DNA from: Phycicoccus sp.
GTDB taxonomy: Bacteria; Actinomycetota; Actinomycetes; Actinomycetales; Dermatophilaceae
NCBI GenBank assembly: GCA_017993715.1
Contig: JAGOME010000002.1
Coordinates: 105,429 to 142,428, forward strand
Direction: 5' to 3'
DNA length: 37,000 nt
How positions within the stretch are numbered: position 1 is the stretch's first letter; each line of letters opens with the position of its first letter. The notes under the pieces are model-generated. The model was given only the letters and a program-made list of their open reading frames with translations. It ran no database searches and was not told the origin of the DNA. Positions 1-8,006 of the stretch are shown here, piece after piece. Made by a program: the position numbers and the translations under genes.

Positions 1-277
1 CAAGGCGGGCGCGGACGACTTCTATCTCGGATTGGCCCAAGCGGTGGCGCCCAGCGGAGTTCAGGTCCTCATCGTGCGGCCGGGGTTCGTTCGTTCGCCG
101 ATGACCGAAGGACTGGCCGATGCGCCCCTCGCGGTCGACCCGGAGGATGTGGCCTCGGTGGTGGATGAGGGTCTGCGATCCGGCCGCGAGGTCGTGTGGG
201 CTCCAGGCCCCATGCGGTGGGTCATGGCCGGGTTGCGGGCACTGCCCACCCCTGTCTTCCGTCGGCTGCCGATCTGA
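1..277 (+). CDS. DprE2-like short-chain reductase, C-terminal part
   Basis: The gene enters from the left edge; reading frame starts at base 2 and ends at TGA 275-277. The first visible residues, KAGADDFYLGL, fit the lysine of the SDR YxxxK catalytic motif and the helix after it. The tail VRPGFVRSPMT followed by APLAVDPEDVA and a hydrophobic WVMAGLRALP end resembles mycobacterial DprE2 (Rv3791), which reduces decaprenyl-phospho-2-keto-ribose to decaprenyl-phospho-arabinose. The Rossmann nucleotide-binding half lies outside the window. It converges on a DPPR-synthase-like UbiA protein that would make the precursor of the same pathway, which supports the call. A generic SDR remains possible. 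Confidence 0.75.
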   Translation, partial: KAGADDFYLGLAQAVAPSGVQVLIVRPGFVRSPMTEGLADAPLAVDPEDVASVVDEGLRSGREVVWAPGPMRWVMAGLRALPTPVFRRLPI

Positions 278-295
278 GTCGGCCGAGCGCTGGCG

Positions 296-1198
296 CTACG
301 CGTACAGCGCGATGGCCAGCGTCATAGCCCAGAGCGCTCCGAGCGCGAGAAGGCGCCGGTCACGCAAGATGATCTCCTCGGGTTCCCCTCCGTTGCCGCG
401 ATCGACGACGACGGCATACATGAGCAGGGCCATGAGGAACGGGACGATCGAGAACACCCGCCACGCCCGGTTGTCCGAGGTGTCGGTCAACGCCCATTGC
501 GCGTAGGTGAGGCTGACTGCGCCCGCGGACAGCGTCCAGACGAACCGCAGATACGACGTCGTGTATGACGCGAGTACCGGTCGGGTCCGGGAGGCCAGAC
601 CGGCCTCGGCCCGTGTCAGCTCGGCATAACGCTTGCCCGCGGCCACAAACAGTGAGCCGAAGCCGGCGGTGAGGATGAACCAGTCCGACAGCAGGACCCC
701 GGTGGCGACACCGCCGGCGATGGCCCGCAGGAGGAAGCCGCTGGCGACGATGACGAGCTCGATCACCGGCTCGGCCTTCAGGCGCAGCGAGTACGCCACC
801 GAGACCGCGAGGTAGAGGACGATGACCAGGCTCAGGCGCCATCCGGAGAGCAGGCCCAGTGCCGGGCCGGCGACGACCAGGACGGCGGCGGCCACTCGGG
901 CGACCGAGACCGGCAAGGCGCCGGAGGCGATGGGACGGTTGCGCTTGGTCGGGTGGGCACGATCGAGCTCCACGTCGACCAGGTCGTTGACGAGGTAGAC
1001 CGCGGCGGAGGCCACCGTGAATGCCGCCATGGCGAGCAGACCGAGCGTGAGCTCGTGGGGATCGGAGAGGGCACCGCCGGCTAGGGGGGCCGCCAGGACG
1101 AGGATGTTCTTGGCCCACTGTCGCGGCCGCAGGGCTTTGATCAGGGCCCGGACGACACTGGTCGTTGATCGCGCCGACGCCACGGGCGATGCGGTCAT
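296..1198 (-). CDS. ubiA: Decaprenyl-phosphate phosphoribosyltransferase (UbiA family)
   Basis: A 300-residue polytopic membrane protein of the UbiA prenyltransferase superfamily. The subgroup making 5-phosphoribosyl-decaprenyl-phosphate (Rv3806c type) is indicated by LRPRQWAKN near residue 23, the metal-binding NDLVDVELD at 71-79, HPTKRNRPI at 82-90, then an LKxxxVIELVIVASGFLLRAIAGG block and LFVAAGKRYAEL. It would transfer phosphoribose from PRPP to polyprenyl phosphate at the inner membrane, the first committed step toward polyprenyl-phospho-arabinose. Its ATG overlaps the TGA of the upstream phosphodiester glycosidase (ATGA), so the two are probably translationally coupled. The gene symbol follows mycobacterial usage; it is not the ubiquinone enzyme. 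Confidence 0.88.
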   Translation of the reverse strand: MTASPVASARSTTSVVRALIKALRPRQWAKNILVLAAPLAGGALSDPHELTLGLLAMAAFTVASAAVYLVNDLVDVELDRAHPTKRNRPIASGALPVSVARVAAAVLVVAGPALGLLSGWRLSLVIVLYLAVSVAYSLRLKAEPVIELVIVASGFLLRAIAGGVATGVLLSDWFILTAGFGSLFVAAGKRYAELTRAEAGLASRTRPVLASYTTSYLRFVWTLSAGAVSLTYAQWALTDTSDNRAWRVFSIVPFLMALLMYAVVVDRGNGGEPEEIILRDRRLLALGALWAMTLAIALYA

Positions 1199-2418
1199 CG
1201 GGCGTACAACGCGACGAAGTCCCGGTTTGAGGGGGTCAGGTAGCGGTCGGCGAGAGGTTCATCGCTGGCCGTGAACATGGTGCCGATGGTCTGCCCATTC
1301 TCCTGGTGGTAGGTCATGAAGTTGACCCATGCCTTGTTGATGTCGAGCTCCATCGCGCGCACGCAACCGGCGCGCTTGAGGAGCTCAGCGAGGGACTGGA
1401 TGCTCAGGGCATCACCGCCCACGAAGACGACTGTGCCGTCGCTCCGCACGCCCACCCCTGAACGCCAGACGAAGGCGGCGTTGCCCACCGTGGCACCCCA
1501 TTGCGCGGTGACATTGGCATTGGTGACTGCTGGGGTGATCTCCCCGTTGTCGACCATAAGAACGAGGTTTTGACGCACCGCGGCGATGCCCGCGGTCGGC
1601 GCGCCGCCCTCCCAGGAACGCACATCCACGGTGCCGTCCTCGCTGAACACCATGCTCGCCGCCCCCGGCACGAGGTCACCAACCTGCTTGCCCTGCTGCC
1701 AGTACCCACCGTGGGCGTCCACGATCATGAAGCCGCTGTTGAACGTGCCGAGCAAGGACCCGCGCAAGGTCTCAGGAACTTGGGTCTCCTGCGCCCAACC
1801 CGTGTCACCAGGGACCTTGAGCCCCGGGTGGAGGGAGAAGCGCGCGAGCTTTGGGTCCATCCACACGATCCCGGCGAGGTAGCCGGTGTGCTCAGTATCG
1901 GGTCTCAGGTAGGTGCCGCGAATCGCGACCTGGCCATTGGGGAGCGTCTTCAGGTCCTGCCACAAGCCTTCGTTCTCCACCGTGCCAGCGGCGATCGGGA
2001 CGATGTTGCCGGGCGCCGAACTGGTCGGCGGCAGGGTTGGGGTCGCCTCCGTCGACGGCGTTGGGGTCGGCTCGGCGGCGACCGGAGCCACCGTCGGCAC
2101 GGCCTCGACAGAGCCGCCCGTCTCGGGCTTAGTGAACTCGTACTGCACCTTCTCGGCGAGGGTGACGGCCCAGCCGAAATGGTGCAGACGTGCCCACTGG
2201 GCACCCTTGGCCATGATCGAGTCGGTCCCGGGGGCCAGCAAGGCACTGCCGAGCGACCACGTCAGCCAAAGTCCGACGATCGCGAGGATCGCGACCACGC
2301 GGCGGCGCCAGTAGGTGCGCTGGGTGGGCCGACGCCGATGCCGGGGCGGGGGGCGGCGCCGCGTGGGGCGTTGCCGCATAGGGCGCAGCGCCTCCGGGCG
2401 ACGGGTGTCCAGGCTCAT
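1195..2418 (-). CDS. Membrane-anchored phosphodiester glycosidase family protein
   Basis: A 407-residue protein. Start ATG at 2418 is chosen because GGAGGA lies just upstream; the frame stays open far beyond it, but only by running antisense through osmC. Residues 1-40 are very Arg/Pro-rich and cytoplasmic, one membrane segment spans about 41-62, a Pro/Thr/Ser linker covers about 105-137, and the rest is a NAGPA-type (phosphodiester glycosidase) fold. That fold is suggested by GTFNSGFMI, VGGDALSIQSLAELLKRAGC and AMELDINKAW. The family cleaves sugar-1-phosphodiesters; the substrate here is unknown. Coupling to the DPPR synthase suggests work on a wall polymer. It is an outward-facing, single-pass protein. 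Confidence 0.75.
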   Translation of the reverse strand: MSLDTRRPEALRPMRQRPTRRRPPPRHRRRPTQRTYWRRRVVAILAIVGLWLTWSLGSALLAPGTDSIMAKGAQWARLHHFGWAVTLAEKVQYEFTKPETGGSVEAVPTVAPVAAEPTPTPSTEATPTLPPTSSAPGNIVPIAAGTVENEGLWQDLKTLPNGQVAIRGTYLRPDTEHTGYLAGIVWMDPKLARFSLHPGLKVPGDTGWAQETQVPETLRGSLLGTFNSGFMIVDAHGGYWQQGKQVGDLVPGAASMVFSEDGTVDVRSWEGGAPTAGIAAVRQNLVLMVDNGEITPAVTNANVTAQWGATVGNAAFVWRSGVGVRSDGTVVFVGGDALSIQSLAELLKRAGCVRAMELDINKAWVNFMTYHQENGQTIGTMFTASDEPLADRYLTPSNRDFVALYAR

Positions 2419-2463
2419 CAGTTCCTCCGCGACCGCGGATGGGCGCCGCGGAAAGAATGGACC

Positions 2464-2496
2464 CGAGGGCCGTCGCCACCTGGCGCCGGCCCCTCG
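2464..2496 (-). other. Long hairpin in the leader of the phosphodiester glycosidase gene
   Basis: An inverted repeat in the divergent region between the glycosidase gene and osmC. CGAGGGCCG (2464-2472) pairs with CGGCCCCTCG (2487-2496) with one bulged base, and CGCCA (2474-2478) pairs with TGGCG (2481-2485). It lies 46-78 bases upstream of the glycosidase start, so it would be in that mRNA leader if transcription begins near the TATCCT (-10 like) at 2508-2513 on the minus strand. It may control translation or be a transcription-factor site. Only the symmetry is seen. Confidence 0.45.
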
Positions 2497-2664
2497 GTGC
2501 CCGCTCAGGATAACGTGACGAGCCTCCTCACCCCGGCAGCGATCCTTAGGTGTCGCGCCCCGTTCCGCCCGTCCGCCGCCTTCAGGGTGCTCTCTAGACT
2601 GAGCGGGATCGGCCAGGTCCGCGGACCGGAGCCAGGGTTGGCACATCGACGATGAGGAGCACAG

Positions 2665-3108
2665 ATGGCGCAGCCAGAGACGGGTGGAACGGGCCTCGGC
2701 CACCGCGAGGTGGCGCTGACCCGGACCGCGCACGGGGAGTTCGATGCCCGCAACGTGCGAGGTGGGATCATCCATCTGGGCACTGGTGAGACCGCCGATT
2801 TCACCCCGGTGGAGCTGCTGTTGACGGCCATTGCCGGGTGCAGTGCCGTGGACGTCGACTTCATCACGAGCAAGCGGGCCGAGCCGGCATCGTTTGACGT
2901 GCGCAGCGCGGGTGAAAAACTCAAGGACGAGCAGGGCAACCACCTGGGCGGGCTGGAGGTGACCTTCACGGTGCGCTTCCCGGAGGGTGAGGAGGGGGAT
3001 CGGGCGCGCGAGATGCTGCCCCGGGCCATCGCCATGAGCCACGACCGGCTCTGCACGGTCTCCCGCACTGTCCAGCTGGGGACCCCGATCGCCATGGACG
3101 CCGACTGA
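2665..3108 (+). CDS. OsmC family peroxiredoxin-like protein
   Basis: A 147-residue OsmC/Ohr-fold protein. FTPVELLLTAIAGCSAVDV with Cys59, and Cys130 in DRLCTVSRTV, supply the two conserved cysteines that reduce organic hydroperoxides in this family. The length is typical. The ATG is preceded by AGGAG at a normal distance. It diverges from the envelope pair upstream and is followed after one base by yciO, so osmC-yciO-methyltransferase look like one transcript. A TAGACT element at 2595-2600 is a possible -10. OsmC and Ohr are hard to separate from motifs alone; the long N-terminus and spacing favour OsmC-like. Confidence 0.87.
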   Translation: MAQPETGGTGLGHREVALTRTAHGEFDARNVRGGIIHLGTGETADFTPVELLLTAIAGCSAVDVDFITSKRAEPASFDVRSAGEKLKDEQGNHLGGLEVTFTVRFPEGEEGDRAREMLPRAIAMSHDRLCTVSRTVQLGTPIAMDAD

Positions 3109-3109
3109 C

Positions 3110-3733
3110 GTGGCGGTCTACCTCGACGTCCATCCCGTCGACCCCCAGCCACGTGCCATCCGCACGGCGGTCGCCTCCCTGCGCGACGGTGGCCTCATCG
3201 CCTACCCCACCGACAGTGGCTACGCCCTGGGGGCCAGGATGGGCAACCAGGGTGCCAAGGACCGGATCCGCGACATCCGGCGGCTCGATGACCGCCACCA
3301 CTACACCCTCATGTGTCGAGACTTCGCTCAGCTCGGGCAGCTCGTCATCATCGACAACGCGGCCTTTCGGGCGGTCAAGGCCGCGACGCCCGGCCGCTAC
3401 ACGTTTGTCCTGACGGCCACCAAGGAGGTTCCGCGCCGCCTCCTGCACCCCAAAAAGAAGACCGTCGGAGTGCGCATCCCCGACCACCCGGTCGTCCGGG
3501 CGCTTCTCGCCGAGTTGGGTGAGCCGATGCTCACCAGCACCTTGATGCTGCCTGGGGAGGTCGAGCCGATGACGGACGGGTGGATGGTCAAGGAGGAGCT
3601 CGATCATCAGATCGATGTCGTCCTGGACTCGGGCGAGTGCGGCACGGAGCCGACAACAGTCATTGACTTCAGCAGTGGGGTTCCCGAGGTGTTGCGGGTC
3701 GGCGCCGGTGACCCGAGCAGGTTCGAGGCATGA
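3110..3733 (+). CDS. yciO: YciO-type YrdC/Sua5 domain protein
   Basis: 207 residues, starting at GTG 3110 one base after the osmC stop. YPTDSGYALG near residue 32, IRDIRRLDDRHHYTLMCRD, PGRYTFVLTATKEVPRRLL, KKKTVGVRIP and GEPMLTSTLMLPG follow E. coli YciO closely. YciO shares the fold of the threonylcarbamoyl-AMP synthases TsaC/Sua5 used in tRNA t6A synthesis, but E. coli YciO is a distinct paralogue whose role is poorly settled, so tRNA modification should not be assumed. There is no C-terminal Sua5 domain. Its stop overlaps the methyltransferase start (ATGA), implying coupling. Confidence 0.87.
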   Translation: MAVYLDVHPVDPQPRAIRTAVASLRDGGLIAYPTDSGYALGARMGNQGAKDRIRDIRRLDDRHHYTLMCRDFAQLGQLVIIDNAAFRAVKAATPGRYTFVLTATKEVPRRLLHPKKKTVGVRIPDHPVVRALLAELGEPMLTSTLMLPGEVEPMTDGWMVKEELDHQIDVVLDSGECGTEPTTVIDFSSGVPEVLRVGAGDPSRFEA

Positions 3734-4362
3734 GCGGGCCGCGGCCTGGTTCAGACCGGGTGCCCTCCCTGTGGGAGGAGAAGCTGGCTGCCGACCCTGG
3801 GCACTCCGCCTGGTACATCGAGCGGTTCCGGGCGATGGCCCGCGCGGGAGCCGACCTTGACGGGGAGGCGCGTCTGGTTGATGCCATGGTCGCGCGTGGC
3901 TCCCGCATTCTGGATGCCGGAGCTGGTCCCGGTCGGGTGGGGGGCGCCCTACACCGACGCGGCCACACCGTCGTGGGGGTGGACCTCGACGCCGCCCTCA
4001 TCGCCGTCGCGCAGGAGGACCATCCCGGGCCAACCTGGCTCGTCGGGGACCTGAGCGAACTGGATCTGCCAGGGCGCGGCATTCCGGATCCGTTCGATGT
4101 GATCGTGTCCGCGGGCAATGTCCTGGCGTTTGCGGCGCCCTCGACTCGGGCCGAGGTGGTCCGCCGCCTCGGAGTGCATCTGGCACCGGGTGGCCGACTC
4201 GTCGTCGGGTTCGGGACGGATCGGGGCTACGAGGTGGGGGACTACCGCCAGCACGCCGACGCGGCCGGGCTGACCGAGGACCTCCTGCTGGCCACGTGGG
4301 ACCTGCGCCCCTATCGGCCGGGCGACGGCTTCCTCGTGGCAGTCCACAGCCGCCCAGCCTAA
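3730..4362 (+). CDS. Class I SAM-dependent methyltransferase
   Basis: 210 residues. The SAM-binding motif I is ILDAGAGPGRVGGAL (about residues 59-73), followed by VVGVDLD (acidic end of strand 2), LVGDLSELDLP and DVIVSAGNVLAF (motif IV region). The substrate cannot be told from sequence; small-molecule methyltransferases of this size are numerous. The start overlaps the yciO stop by ATGA, so this is probably the last gene of the osmC-yciO transcript. It ends only four bases before the stop of the convergent aquaporin gene, leaving no space for a separate terminator. Confidence 0.8.
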   Translation: MSGPRPGSDRVPSLWEEKLAADPGHSAWYIERFRAMARAGADLDGEARLVDAMVARGSRILDAGAGPGRVGGALHRRGHTVVGVDLDAALIAVAQEDHPGPTWLVGDLSELDLPGRGIPDPFDVIVSAGNVLAFAAPSTRAEVVRRLGVHLAPGGRLVVGFGTDRGYEVGDYRQHADAAGLTEDLLLATWDLRPYRPGDGFLVAVHSRPA

Positions 4363-4366
4363 GGCG

Positions 4367-5149
4367 TCAGGCGACCTCTGCCTCACCGCTGATGTCGACG
4401 TCCTCCCGGTTGACGCCGGTCACCAGGTGGAAGGTGGCACCGGCTATCGCTGCGCCGACGATGGGCGCCAGCCAGAAGGCCCAGAGCTGGCCGGGGGCGC
4501 CCGCGCCGTTGAAGAACGCGACGGCTGTCGAGCGGGCGGGGTTGACCGAGGTGTTGCTGATCGGGATCGAGATCAGGTGGATCAAGGTGAGCCCGAGGCC
4601 GATCGCGATCGGGGCGAACCCGGTCGGCGCACGGTCGTCGGTGACGCCGAGGATGATGTAGAGGAAGACGGCCGTGAGGAGAGCCTCGGCGACGAGGACC
4701 GCCATCAGGCTGTAGCCACCGGGGGAGTGCTCGCCATAGCCGTTGGCGGCCATGTTGCCGATCGGGTCGAAGCCGGTCTTGCCGCGCGCGATGCCGTACA
4801 GCGCTCCACCGGCGGCCAGGCCGCCGAGGACCTGCGCCACGACGTAGCCCGGCACATCGCGCCATTCAAAGCGTCGGGCGACGGTCAGTCCGATGGTGAC
4901 CGCCGGGTTGAAGTGCCCACCGGAGATGTAGCCGACGGCGTACGCCATGGTCAGGACGGTCAGACCGAACGCGAGGGCGACGCCGACGAATCCGATCCCG
5001 AGGTGGACGCTCTGTCCGGCAACGATGTTGGGAGCCATGAACGTCGCCGCGAAGATCGCCGAGCCACAGCCGCCGAAAACGAGCCAGAACGTGCCCAGGA
5101 ACTCTGCGCCGAGCCGTTGCGCAATGGAGGGGTTTCTCATGGTCACCAT
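4367..5149 (-). CDS. aqpZ: Aquaporin Z (water channel)
   Basis: A 260-residue MIP-family channel with six membrane segments and two NPA half-helices: [10 protein letters not shown] (NPA 81-83) and SVNPARSTA (NPA 203-205). The selectivity-filter residues expected for a water-specific AqpZ are all present by alignment to E. coli AqpZ: Phe61, His191, Thr200 and Arg206. [15 protein letters not shown] near the N-terminus is also typical. It would move water, not glycerol, across the inner membrane. ATG 5149 and ATG 5140 are both possible starts, and neither has a clear Shine-Dalgarno site. It stands alone between a convergent gene and rlmC. Confidence 0.93.
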   Translation of the reverse strand: MVTMRNPSIAQRLGAEFLGTFWLVFGGCGSAIFAATFMAPNIVAGQSVHLGIGFVGVALAFGLTVLTMAYAVGYISGGHFNPAVTIGLTVARRFEWRDVPGYVVAQVLGGLAAGGALYGIARGKTGFDPIGNMAANGYGEHSPGGYSLMAVLVAEALLTAVFLYIILGVTDDRAPTGFAPIAIGLGLTLIHLISIPISNTSVNPARSTAVAFFNGAGAPGQLWAFWLAPIVGAAIAGATFHLVTGVNREDVDISGEAEVA

Positions 5150-5185
5150 TGTGACGCCTGGGACGGACGTGATGGGTGTGTTTGG

Positions 5186-5219
5186 CGAATGCCGCGCGTG
5201 TCCGGCCTAGCGGCGTTCG
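5186..5219 (-). terminator. Hairpin at the end of rlmC
   Basis: CGAATGCCGC (5186-5195) and GCGGCGTTCG (5210-5219) form a 10-bp stem with one G-U pair when transcribed, around a 14-base loop. The stem overlaps the last codons and stop of rlmC and lies before the aquaporin start. No U-tract follows, as is common in actinobacterial terminators. One arm carries the GAATGCCG octamer that recurs through the window. Confidence 0.45.
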
Positions 5220-6334
5220 AGCAGGACGAGCACCTCGGCGTGTCGGGTCTGCGGGAACATGTCGAACAGGCGGGCGCGGACGGCGTGCAGTGACGGCATC
5301 ACCGCGAGGTCGGCGGCGAGGGACTGCGGGTGGCAGCTCGAATACAGCATGCGGGGGACGCCGGACCCCTCGATCCAGGTCGCCAACTCATGACCGATCC
5401 CGCGGCGTGGTGGGTTGACCACGATCACATCGGGGACGGAGGGAGATCGCTGGGCGAATGCCGTCGCGTCGTCGACGAGGAATCGCAGCGGTCCCTGCTG
5501 CGCGGGTTTGCCCTCCCGGGCGCTAGCGATGGCTGCCGGGGAGATCTCCACGCCGGTGATCTCCCGGTCCGGATCGCTGAGATGGAGCGCGAATCCCCCG
5601 ACTCCGCAGTGCAGGTCCCAGACCGTCGACGAGGCCGGGCCCTGCGCGAACCACTGTCGCGCCTGGCCGTAGAGGCCGGCCGCGACCGTCGTGTTGGTCT
5701 GGAAGAAGCTGCCTGGCCGCAGCATCAGGGTCACCTCCGGCAGGCGCATGGGCAGCACGTTGCCCGCCGTGAGGACGATTTCGGTGTCGCCCTCGAGCAC
5801 GGCCTTGTGGGCGGGCTGAAGATTGATGCTCAGCACCCGCAGCTGGGGCATGACCCGGCGCAAGTGCGGCAGGGCCTCACGGATGCGGGCCGCCTGGCGT
5901 TCGCTGCGCAGCACGATCCGCACCTGTAGCTCCTCGTCGGTATTGACCGTGACGAGCAGGTGCTTGAGCTCACCGCGACCCTTGGGGACGTCATACGGCA
6001 GCAATCGCAGATCATTGACGAATGCCGCGAGGTCCGGGATCGCGTCGCGCAGAGCGGGCTCATGCAAACCGCAGTCCCGCAGGTCAACGCCTCGCCCGAC
6101 CGGATCGAGAATGCCAAGCGTGACCGCACCCGGCGTGCCACCGACGACGAGCTTGGCCTTGTTGCGAAAGCCCGACTCAGCGCTGGCGAACGGCGCAGCC
6201 CAGGCCCCCGCGTGGATGACCTCGGCCAGGGCCTGGTGCGCCTGCGTGTCCTTGGCGCGCAGCTGGGCCGAGTAGTCCACGGTCATCAGGGAGCACGACC
6301 GGCACCGGCCCGCATCGAAGTAATCGCACTGCAT
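5207..6334 (-). CDS. rlmC: 23S rRNA (uracil-C5)-methyltransferase RlmC
   Basis: 375 residues from the ATG at 6334, exactly the length of E. coli RlmC, which methylates U747 of 23S rRNA. The [4Fe-4S] ligands are Cys3, Cys11 and Cys14 (QCDYFDAGRCRSC) and Cys88 (RDCGLH). The SAM motif is DLHCGVGGFALHL, followed by VVNPPRRG, and the catalytic cysteine is Cys334 in LYSSCHPQSL. An upstream in-frame GTG would add 15 residues before the conserved MQC start and is unlikely. In actinobacteria relatives of RumA/RlmD can have broader targets, so the modified base is inferred. Confidence 0.9.
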   Translation of the reverse strand: MQCDYFDAGRCRSCSLMTVDYSAQLRAKDTQAHQALAEVIHAGAWAAPFASAESGFRNKAKLVVGGTPGAVTLGILDPVGRGVDLRDCGLHEPALRDAIPDLAAFVNDLRLLPYDVPKGRGELKHLLVTVNTDEELQVRIVLRSERQAARIREALPHLRRVMPQLRVLSINLQPAHKAVLEGDTEIVLTAGNVLPMRLPEVTLMLRPGSFFQTNTTVAAGLYGQARQWFAQGPASSTVWDLHCGVGGFALHLSDPDREITGVEISPAAIASAREGKPAQQGPLRFLVDDATAFAQRSPSVPDVIVVNPPRRGIGHELATWIEGSGVPRMLYSSCHPQSLAADLAVMPSLHAVRARLFDMFPQTRHAEVLVLLERR

Positions 6335-6432
6335 CGGGACCAACGGTAGGGGAGAGGTCAGGGGGAACCCGAACCACACGGCGACCCGTTGTCAGGGAGA
6401 CTGGGGTGAGTCGCCCCGTCAGGAGGTCGCCC

Positions 6433-7395
6433 GTGCACACCCTGCTCACTGTCACCCTCGCTCTGGCTGGCGTCGTCACGTTCGTCGGGGGCTGGCGCCG
6501 ATACGTCGCCCGGCGTCGCCATGAGCGGCACGGAGCCCGCGGTCTGCGACGCTGGCCGGCGGTCGCGCTCCTGGTGTCTGGTGGTCTGCTCCTCCTGCTC
6601 CCCGATGTCCTTGCGGGTCTGATCGTGCCCCCGCAGGATGCGACCACCGCGGTGACCGCCTTCTGGTTCCTCGTTGGACTCGTCTACCGCGTCATCACGG
6701 CGGTCATGTTGGCAGTGGCGCTGTTGGCCTTGTCCTTGTTCAGCGACACCGTTCTCGGACCGATGCAGCGGTGGCGGGCTCGGTGGTCCAGGTCACCGGA
6801 GAACATCGCGGCTCGGGCCTTGCGCCGGACCGCCGCGGGCCGCGGATTGCCCCGGGACCAAGCGACGTTGGTGGCCTACGAGTTGGCGCTGTCCGAGCGG
6901 ATCATGCGCTATCAGCGTGACGCAGAGGCGGCTTATGACCGGCCTGCCTTAGCTGACCTGGGTGATGCCCGGACGGCTCGCGCGGTCACGGCGATGTTCA
7001 CGGCCGAGTCACTGCGCCCGGACCAGCCGCTCTACGTCCGCCACGACCTCTTGGCCACCGACTACGGCCGAGCCGTGGCCGAGTTGGCCGAGGCCGTCCA
7101 GGAGGCCGAGGAGCACGCCGATCGGGCGGTCGCCTCGAGCCTGACTGATATCGAGCGGGGAGCCCTCGATGAGGCGGCCCGCACCCTGGAGTTCATGCAG
7201 CGACACGCGACCAGCCCCGCGGAGCGGGCCGCCGCGTACGATCGGGTTATCGCCGCGCTCGACGCGGCCCGCGAGTACCACCTCGACCCGGCCCACCCGC
7301 TGGAGTCACCGCGGGTCCACCCCTGGCTGGATGTCCCGGACCGGGCAGACCTCCGTCACGGGCCGGGACCGGCCGGTCGCACGCGCACGCACTGA
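6433..7395 (+). CDS. Membrane protein of unknown function
   Basis: No family recognised. The GTG at 6433 is chosen because a perfect AGGAGG (6421-6426) lies six bases upstream; an in-frame GTG at 6406 with GGGAG is an alternative giving nine more residues. The 320-residue product has three hydrophobic segments in its first third: about residues 3-22, 42-66 and 75-102. A long, charged, Ala/Glu-rich cytoplasmic region follows, predicted mostly helical (AELAEAVQEAEEHADRAVAS is coiled-coil-like). The last 30 residues are polar and disordered. It diverges from rlmC and precedes the DUF6458 pair, with which it may be co-transcribed. Confidence 0.75.
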   Translation: MHTLLTVTLALAGVVTFVGGWRRYVARRRHERHGARGLRRWPAVALLVSGGLLLLLPDVLAGLIVPPQDATTAVTAFWFLVGLVYRVITAVMLAVALLALSLFSDTVLGPMQRWRARWSRSPENIAARALRRTAAGRGLPRDQATLVAYELALSERIMRYQRDAEAAYDRPALADLGDARTARAVTAMFTAESLRPDQPLYVRHDLLATDYGRAVAELAEAVQEAEEHADRAVASSLTDIERGALDEAARTLEFMQRHATSPAERAAAYDRVIAALDAAREYHLDPAHPLESPRVHPWLDVPDRADLRHGPGPAGRTRTH

Positions 7396-7475
7396 CCCGC
7401 TCGCCCGACGCCTCGCTCCGCAACCATCCTCGCTACCCTGGGGTCACGACAGTCACGCGGCCGCTGGGAGGCGCC

Positions 7476-7691
7476 ATGTACATGGGTCTGGGCATCTTCT
7501 TGCTGGTCCTGGGCGGGATCTTGCGATTCGGAGTGACCGCCGATGTCTCGGGTGTGAGCTTTTGGATGATTGGGACCGTCTGCATGCTCGGTGGCGTCCT
7601 GTCGTTGCTCATCTCGTTCGTCCAGTTGTGGAACCGCGTGCGCGACGCGGGCGCAGCACCGATACCGCAACAGCCGTATCCCACCCGCTGA
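7476..7691 (+). CDS. DUF6458 small membrane protein, first copy
   Basis: 71 residues: MYMGLGIFLLVLGGILRF, a short loop with VTADVSGVSF, then a second hydrophobic helix IGTVCMLGGVLSLLISF and a short polar tail. This two-helix hairpin is the DUF6458 pattern, widespread in actinobacteria and without known function. GGGAGG stands just before the ATG. The next gene encodes a paralogue with the same opening residues, so the pair arose by tandem duplication. Identity between the copies is clear in the first 40 residues and lost in the tails. Confidence 0.8.
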   Translation: MYMGLGIFLLVLGGILRFGVTADVSGVSFWMIGTVCMLGGVLSLLISFVQLWNRVRDAGAAPIPQQPYPTR

Positions 7692-7709
7692 GCGCGCCGA
7701 GGAGCTGAC

Positions 7710-8006
7710 ATGTACATCGGGCTGGGCATCTTCCTGCTCGTCATCGGCGGCATTCTGCGGTATGCCGTGTCGGTCGACATCCCGGGCATCAGCGTCCACG
7801 GCATCGGCGGCGTGCTGCTCTGGGGCGGCATTCTGTCCCTGTTCCTGAGCGGCATCCAGTCCTGGGCAGGTCGACAGATCACGGCGCGCCGAGCCAATGC
7901 CGTGCGGCGCGCCCAACAACCACGGCCGACTGCTCCGCCCCCTGGCTACGTGGACGAGCGCACGTGGGTCCATCCGTCCGATCCGGACGGCTCCAACCGG
8001 CGCTGA
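7710..8006 (+). CDS. DUF6458 small membrane protein, second copy with tail
   Basis: 98 residues. MYIGLGIFLLVIGGILRYAV and VDIPGISVHGIGGVLLWGGILSLFLSG repeat the helix-loop-helix plan of the previous gene. A longer basic and proline-rich cytoplasmic tail (about residues 57-98) replaces the short end of copy one. GAGGAG precedes the ATG. The last 61 bases overlap the 3' end of the convergent molybdopterin oxidoreductase gene, so the tail codons are constrained by both genes. Function unknown; the duplication suggests paired membrane subunits, which is inference. Confidence 0.8.
   Translation: MYIGLGIFLLVIGGILRYAVSVDIPGISVHGIGGVLLWGGILSLFLSGIQSWAGRQITARRANAVRRAQQPRPTAPPPGYVDERTWVHPSDPDGSNRR

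Noticed and set aside
2419-3042. N-terminal extension of the phosphodiester glycosidase to about 615 residues
   Set aside because: It runs antisense to osmC, has low-complexity sequence, and a strong Shine-Dalgarno site marks ATG 2418.
3110-3733. tRNA threonylcarbamoyladenosine synthase (TsaC/Sua5)
   Set aside because: Motifs follow YciO, including KKKTVGVRIP, so a t6A role is not claimed.
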